Source: Ophiosphaerella korrae
Taxonomy: Eukaryota > Ascomycota > Dothideomycetes > Pleosporales > Phaeosphaeriaceae
Length of the DNA: 64,000 bases
Assembly: GCA_028456385.1 (NCBI GenBank)
Contig: JALNQF010000007.1
Span: 62,001-126,000, forward strand
Direction: 5' to 3'
The notes below the pieces were generated by a model. That model made no database searches. It was given only the letters and a program-made list of their open reading frames with translations, and was not told the origin of the DNA. Position 1 is the stretch's first letter. Each line of letters begins with the position of its first letter. The position numbers were made by a program, and so were the translations under genes. Shown here piece by piece: positions 60,155 to 64,000 of this stretch.

Positions 60155-63100
60155 TTAGCCGCGCCATAGACATTCTTCTTCTGTGGGCATCGGCGTCCTC
60201 TCAGAAAGCTCTAGAGATTTCATCATCTCTTCGGCATTTTCCTCCTCTTCGCTCCTCTTACTTGCGCTGCTGAGTGGTGTGCGCATTGGGCTTGTTTGCA
60301 TCGACAATCCAGCGTCAAGACTCGCTGAAATGGACTTCGCATCGAACTCCTCCTCTTCCTCCTCCAGTGGTATGACAACCTCGGCACGAGTTTTACCAGC
60401 CCGTTTTTTTGCCCGCTCTTTTTTCATCTCCTCTCTTTGTCGCATTAGTTCTTGTTCATGGGCAACAGCTTTGGCGCGTCGTTCTTCGACATCTTTGCGC
60501 TTTATAACTTTTCCAAGGGCGTCAGAAGCTTGGATCAAGCCATCGATGCTGATTGCGTGGTTCGTCATTTGGTGATTAATGTAGTGATATACACCGGCTG
60601 GTGTGTCACATTGAAGAAGTGCTTTCTCATTGAGCTTCAATAGTGCTAACGCAATCTGAAATAGGAATGTCGATCCATCATGCATACAGAGTACGACATC
60701 CCAGACTCTGAACAGGGCTTCGGCGGATAGGCAGTCAGTGAACACGGACAAAAACCACTGGAATGTTAGAGCTTCAAGTTCAATCTCGAGCTCATCGAGA
60801 TGTGCGGAGAGGCGAGGTAAAAGTTCCACAACATACGAGCGAAGTACAGATTGATCTGCGCGAGAAGTGAGAAGATGCGCGTCATAGTAATGTTCTGGAA
60901 GTATGTTTTCGATCATCGTAGCAAGAACCCAGAAGGCGTCTTCGGCGGTGGGGAGTATAAGAAGAAGACAAGCGGTAATGAGGTTCATGCCTTGACAATA
61001 CCCAACTTCAGGATTGCGGCGAGAGTATGCAAGCAGAACTTCGTTAAGCTTTTGAACACCGGGCCCAGTGCGGAAGAAAATGTTGTCAGTCAATGTACGT
61101 GTGATGTCCATCTGAATTTGTGTGGCAATAGTCGGGTCATCTTCGCCATTGTTGACGAGATCTTCATAATACCCCGGTATGCGCAGGGCCGATGCACCAC
61201 TACACTCAGCCCATACCTTGGCTCGAAGAGCAACAGGAATACCACCGAGGACTAGACGACGGAATTCATGCCATTTGGCACGCCCAACTTTGCCTTTATT
61301 GCCTAAACTGGCTATACCAACCATCTCGCCATCAGCCAAGAAGGTTTCAGGAGCTTCAAAGCCCTTGGAGCCACCTTCTGTAGTGCTGGCTGCGGCTCCT
61401 TCCCGTTTGTTTCCTGCACGAACCTTGCGCAGGAATTCGTTCCACCTCACGCTTTTCTCTCTTTGCAGGTTGTCATGCAAGTCGCTCATTTGGTCGAGAA
61501 GTGACTTGACTGGATCGACCTGAGGCAGGTAAGGGCTGATTGGCGTGGATGGGCCAGGCGAAGGCGTTGTGACTGATAGCTCTGCATTGCCTGATACAAT
61601 CCGTGACGGCGATGGCTCGGGATTGCTGCTTGAAGTTGGCAACGAGCCTCGCTTCGTCAGAGTTATTTGGCTCAATTTAGGCATTGGAGGCTCAGCTTCT
61701 GCAGATTCGATAGTTGTAATAGGTGCTGCCGATGGGGTATGAGAAAGTAATTCAGTCGGGTGTGTAGCCAATTTCAAATAGTCTGCCCATGTTTTCGAAG
61801 GCTTTTTCCCGCTTTGATCCTCTGAGCTGGAACTCGATGGTCGCATAGCTACGCCATTAGTACCCAAGGCTGTTATAGTAACCTCGCCTTCTTCACTGGC
61901 GCCTGATTTGGCAAGTGTGGATCTGGTGTCTCCTAAAGACTTCAGGTTGTTGCTCTGTTTATGATTTGCAAGCTCTGCAGCGGCCTCGCTCTGTCTTTTC
62001 TTCCGACGCTGATCGTAGATAAAGCCGAAACGGTCCGTTAGGTACTCGTTGCTCCCGACGAATCTATTATGATGCTGAACAAGTGTTGGTGGGCGTGACT
62101 CCTCAGGTAATATCCTGTCCATTTCGACAGGCCCAAGATTGCTCATACTACGGTTCGGTGGATTGGAACCAACACTGCCAGATGATGCCTTGGGCGCATC
62201 ACTAGAGATACTCTTGATGGTCCCATTCGGTCCCAGTGTGCGTCCTCGTTTTTGTGCATTTGCTAAAGCTGACCTAGCGGACTGTGCTGTCCTGGTTGAG
62301 TCCATGGATGGGGTACGTTCTGCAGCGTCCGAAGACACGTGTTTTCGCCCTCGCACTGTACTAGCTCTGTTTCCACTTGTCTGGCTGTTCCCTGCTACCA
62401 TTTTCAACGCCCAATTCGTTATTGACACTGGTGAGGATCGACGAGACGAGATATCAGTAGCATGGTCCTGGCTGTGCAGCCTGCGTAAAGCGGGGACCGC
62501 GCCGCCAGCTCGATCGGTACTGGGTGGAATGAACAAATCAGTAGGAAGTGCCTTTCGTGGAGCTCTTGTTCCGCTCGAAGCTCGTGATTTTGTCTGCGAC
62601 GAGAACGTCTCTACTTCTCTGTCAACCAAGCTCGCAACAGAAGGGGCTCTGCTGCTCTTCCTACTCGTGCCGTTCCAGATATAACTCTTCCAGCCGGCTC
62701 GCCCTGTGCCGCGGGGCGCATCCGATGTTGTTGAGTTGATGGACATGACTTCTGCGAGTGGCGCTGTGGTTCCAGAATCAAAGCCCAAGGCATCAGGATG
62801 TTCGGCTACTTCGTCTTCGATAGCCCTAGCCAATCTGTCCTCGATTGGATCATCGGGGTGCAGGCCAGACGGTGAGCTGTCATTCCTCGTACTGGTCTTG
62901 GTCAAACCACCTGCCATGTCTTTGCTCTTCTCCAGCTCACGCAGCCTGTTCTCGATATCCATGTTGGACACTTCGCAATCCTGCAACATTTTTTTCAAGA
63001 TCCTCTCCCGTTCCTCAGCCCTTCTCCTCAACGCGGTGATCTGCGCATCTCGCTCAGCCAGGTCGCCAGCAAGCTGTCTGACTAGGGCGACCGCGCCTGT

Positions 63101-63643
63101 GTGGTTCAGCGCATCTTTGATGTTCTCGTCGCTTGAGAAATGGAGATTGCCCACGACCTTTGCATGCTCCTGTGGCGTGTCATCAAATAGCGCTGAGCGG
63201 TCCCTTGTGGGTGCAGTCGCCACCAAACTTCCTACAATCTGCTGTGTGGACTTGGTGACCTTGCGAACGGTCGAGGCCGGAGCGGGAGCCTTGGCAATGG
63301 TGGGCGAGGGCAGGGCAGCGATGATATCCAGCAACGCTGTGGGCCGGTTCTCGCCATACTTGACGCCATCGGCAGGGTTGGGCGTGGAGCGGAACCAGCC
63401 GTTGATGCGCGACTGCACCGGGGAGGCATCCGGGCTTGGCGTCAGCGAGGGAAACGAGGTGAGGCTCTTGGTGTCTTCGCTGGGCGAGGGAGCTCGACTG
63501 CGGCTGCGGCTGAGGGAGGCATTGGAATGGCGCTTTGACGGGCGTATGCGAGCGATGCTGCGGTTTCTGGGGCTGGACAAGGTCGAATTCTGCGAGGTTG
63601 TGCGCACTAGATCAACCGGGCCGGGAGTGTCCGTGGCCGCCAT
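60155..63643 (-). CDS. TBC-domain Rab GTPase-activating protein
   Basis: A single exon encodes 1162 aa. The TBC domain at about residues 800-1020 begins GIPVALRAKVWAEC. The catalytic pair is visible: Arg in the IxxDxxR motif (IQMDITRT, near 847) and Gln in YCQ (VGYCQGMN, near 884). So it should accelerate GTP hydrolysis on a Rab. Before it are a Ser/Thr/Pro-rich N-terminus, a coiled coil at about 200-240 (ERDAQITALRRRAEERERIL) and a long disordered middle. After it is a Glu/Arg-rich coiled coil with an acidic run. It resembles fungal TBC proteins with N-terminal extensions, but I cannot name the target Rab. The gene is complete and the frame is open throughout. Confidence 0.93.
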   Translation of the reverse strand: MAATDTPGPVDLVRTTSQNSTLSSPRNRSIARIRPSKRHSNASLSRSRSRAPSPSEDTKSLTSFPSLTPSPDASPVQSRINGWFRSTPNPADGVKYGENRPTALLDIIAALPSPTIAKAPAPASTVRKVTKSTQQIVGSLVATAPTRDRSALFDDTPQEHAKVVGNLHFSSDENIKDALNHTGAVALVRQLAGDLAERDAQITALRRRAEERERILKKMLQDCEVSNMDIENRLRELEKSKDMAGGLTKTSTRNDSSPSGLHPDDPIEDRLARAIEDEVAEHPDALGFDSGTTAPLAEVMSINSTTSDAPRGTGRAGWKSYIWNGTSRKSSRAPSVASLVDREVETFSSQTKSRASSGTRAPRKALPTDLFIPPSTDRAGGAVPALRRLHSQDHATDISSRRSSPVSITNWALKMVAGNSQTSGNRASTVRGRKHVSSDAAERTPSMDSTRTAQSARSALANAQKRGRTLGPNGTIKSISSDAPKASSGSVGSNPPNRSMSNLGPVEMDRILPEESRPPTLVQHHNRFVGSNEYLTDRFGFIYDQRRKKRQSEAAAELANHKQSNNLKSLGDTRSTLAKSGASEEGEVTITALGTNGVAMRPSSSSSEDQSGKKPSKTWADYLKLATHPTELLSHTPSAAPITTIESAEAEPPMPKLSQITLTKRGSLPTSSSNPEPSPSRIVSGNAELSVTTPSPGPSTPISPYLPQVDPVKSLLDQMSDLHDNLQREKSVRWNEFLRKVRAGNKREGAAASTTEGGSKGFEAPETFLADGEMVGIASLGNKGKVGRAKWHEFRRLVLGGIPVALRAKVWAECSGASALRIPGYYEDLVNNGEDDPTIATQIQMDITRTLTDNIFFRTGPGVQKLNEVLLAYSRRNPEVGYCQGMNLITACLLLILPTAEDAFWVLATMIENILPEHYYDAHLLTSRADQSVLRSYVVELLPRLSAHLDELEIELEALTFQWFLSVFTDCLSAEALFRVWDVVLCMHDGSTFLFQIALALLKLNEKALLQCDTPAGVYHYINHQMTNHAISIDGLIQASDALGKVIKRKDVEERRAKAVAHEQELMRQREEMKKERAKKRAGKTRAEVVIPLEEEEEEFDAKSISASLDAGLSMQTSPMRTPLSSASKRSEEEENAEEMMKSLELSERTPMPTEEECLWRG

Positions 63644-64000
63644 GTCAGTCAGGACTCAGCGTCTATGGGCGCAGGCATCCGGGTGATATTCGAGTCTGGG
63701 GCGCGTGGGGAGGCGATGGTGGTGGTGTCGGGTGCCGCGTGGTCGAGTTTGGGTGTGTTTGTGCAGACATGTGGGACAAGATGCGTCATATGCTCATCAG
63801 AATCGCCCGTTGCCTGTTGCCCGCGAAGTGCGCGCTGCGAGGTGTCTGGAATTCTGCAATCTGGCATACACAGCAGATGGCGCGCGCTCAGAGAGAGAGA
63901 AGGACAAACAGCCAAACGCGCATTTCTGTGGGCAGCAAGGGGTTTCGGGCGCGAGTCTTGGGCGTGCTTGTCGTCAAGACCATCAATCGCCTAACAAGCA
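63644..64000. other. upstream region of the TBC gene at the window edge
   Basis: Promoter side of the TBC gene. No gene is supported. A short (GA)n-like run lies near 63892. Confidence 0.5.

Overview
This window is nuclear DNA from a filamentous ascomycete. The signs are short GT-AG introns (about 45-90 bp), compact genes on both strands, and full-length fungal housekeeping genes (LYC1-type acetyltransferase, AzgA permease, CYP504, Chd1, Rli1). The small Cys-rich and disordered proteins and the overall gene style suggest Dothideomycetes, possibly Pleosporales; that taxonomic step is inference. I rebuilt gene models by joining exons and checking reading phase across every intron described. I saw no rRNA, tRNA, CRISPR array or prokaryotic operon.

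Layout. 0.5-12.4 kb: an MFS drug transporter, two small unknown genes, a SUZ-domain protein, a small conserved unknown, a large RBR-type E3 ubiquitin ligase and a lysine acetyltransferase. 13.4-22.4 kb: threonine synthase, a broken 6-phosphogluconate-dehydrogenase-like gene, Arf1, Mob2 and Leo1. 22.6-28.5 kb: a catabolic cluster. Homogentisate dioxygenase and fumarylacetoacetase are divergent from one promoter region, followed by a CYP504 P450 whose family makes homogentisate or its precursors. 28.9-29.7 kb: a GPI-anchored Cu-type superoxide dismutase. 31.4-37.2 kb: a decayed region with an RtcB-like RNA ligase pseudogene carrying at least six lesions and a Tc1/mariner relic with recognisable terminal inverted repeats and TA target sites, interrupted by an LTR-like insert. 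37.2-64 kb: dense conserved genes again (AzgA purine permease, methyltransferase-like protein, thioredoxin-fold protein, TLC membrane protein, Cus2/Tat-SF1 splicing factor, vacuolar endopolyphosphatase, Chd1 remodeller, Rli1/ABCE1, TBC RabGAP).

The most unusual items are the RtcB-like pseudogene, the 12-nt micro-exon beside a GC-AG intron in the rli1 gene, the homogentisate cluster with a CGG-N7-CCG palindrome in its shared promoter, and the nested transposon relic. I found no clear new multi-gene system.
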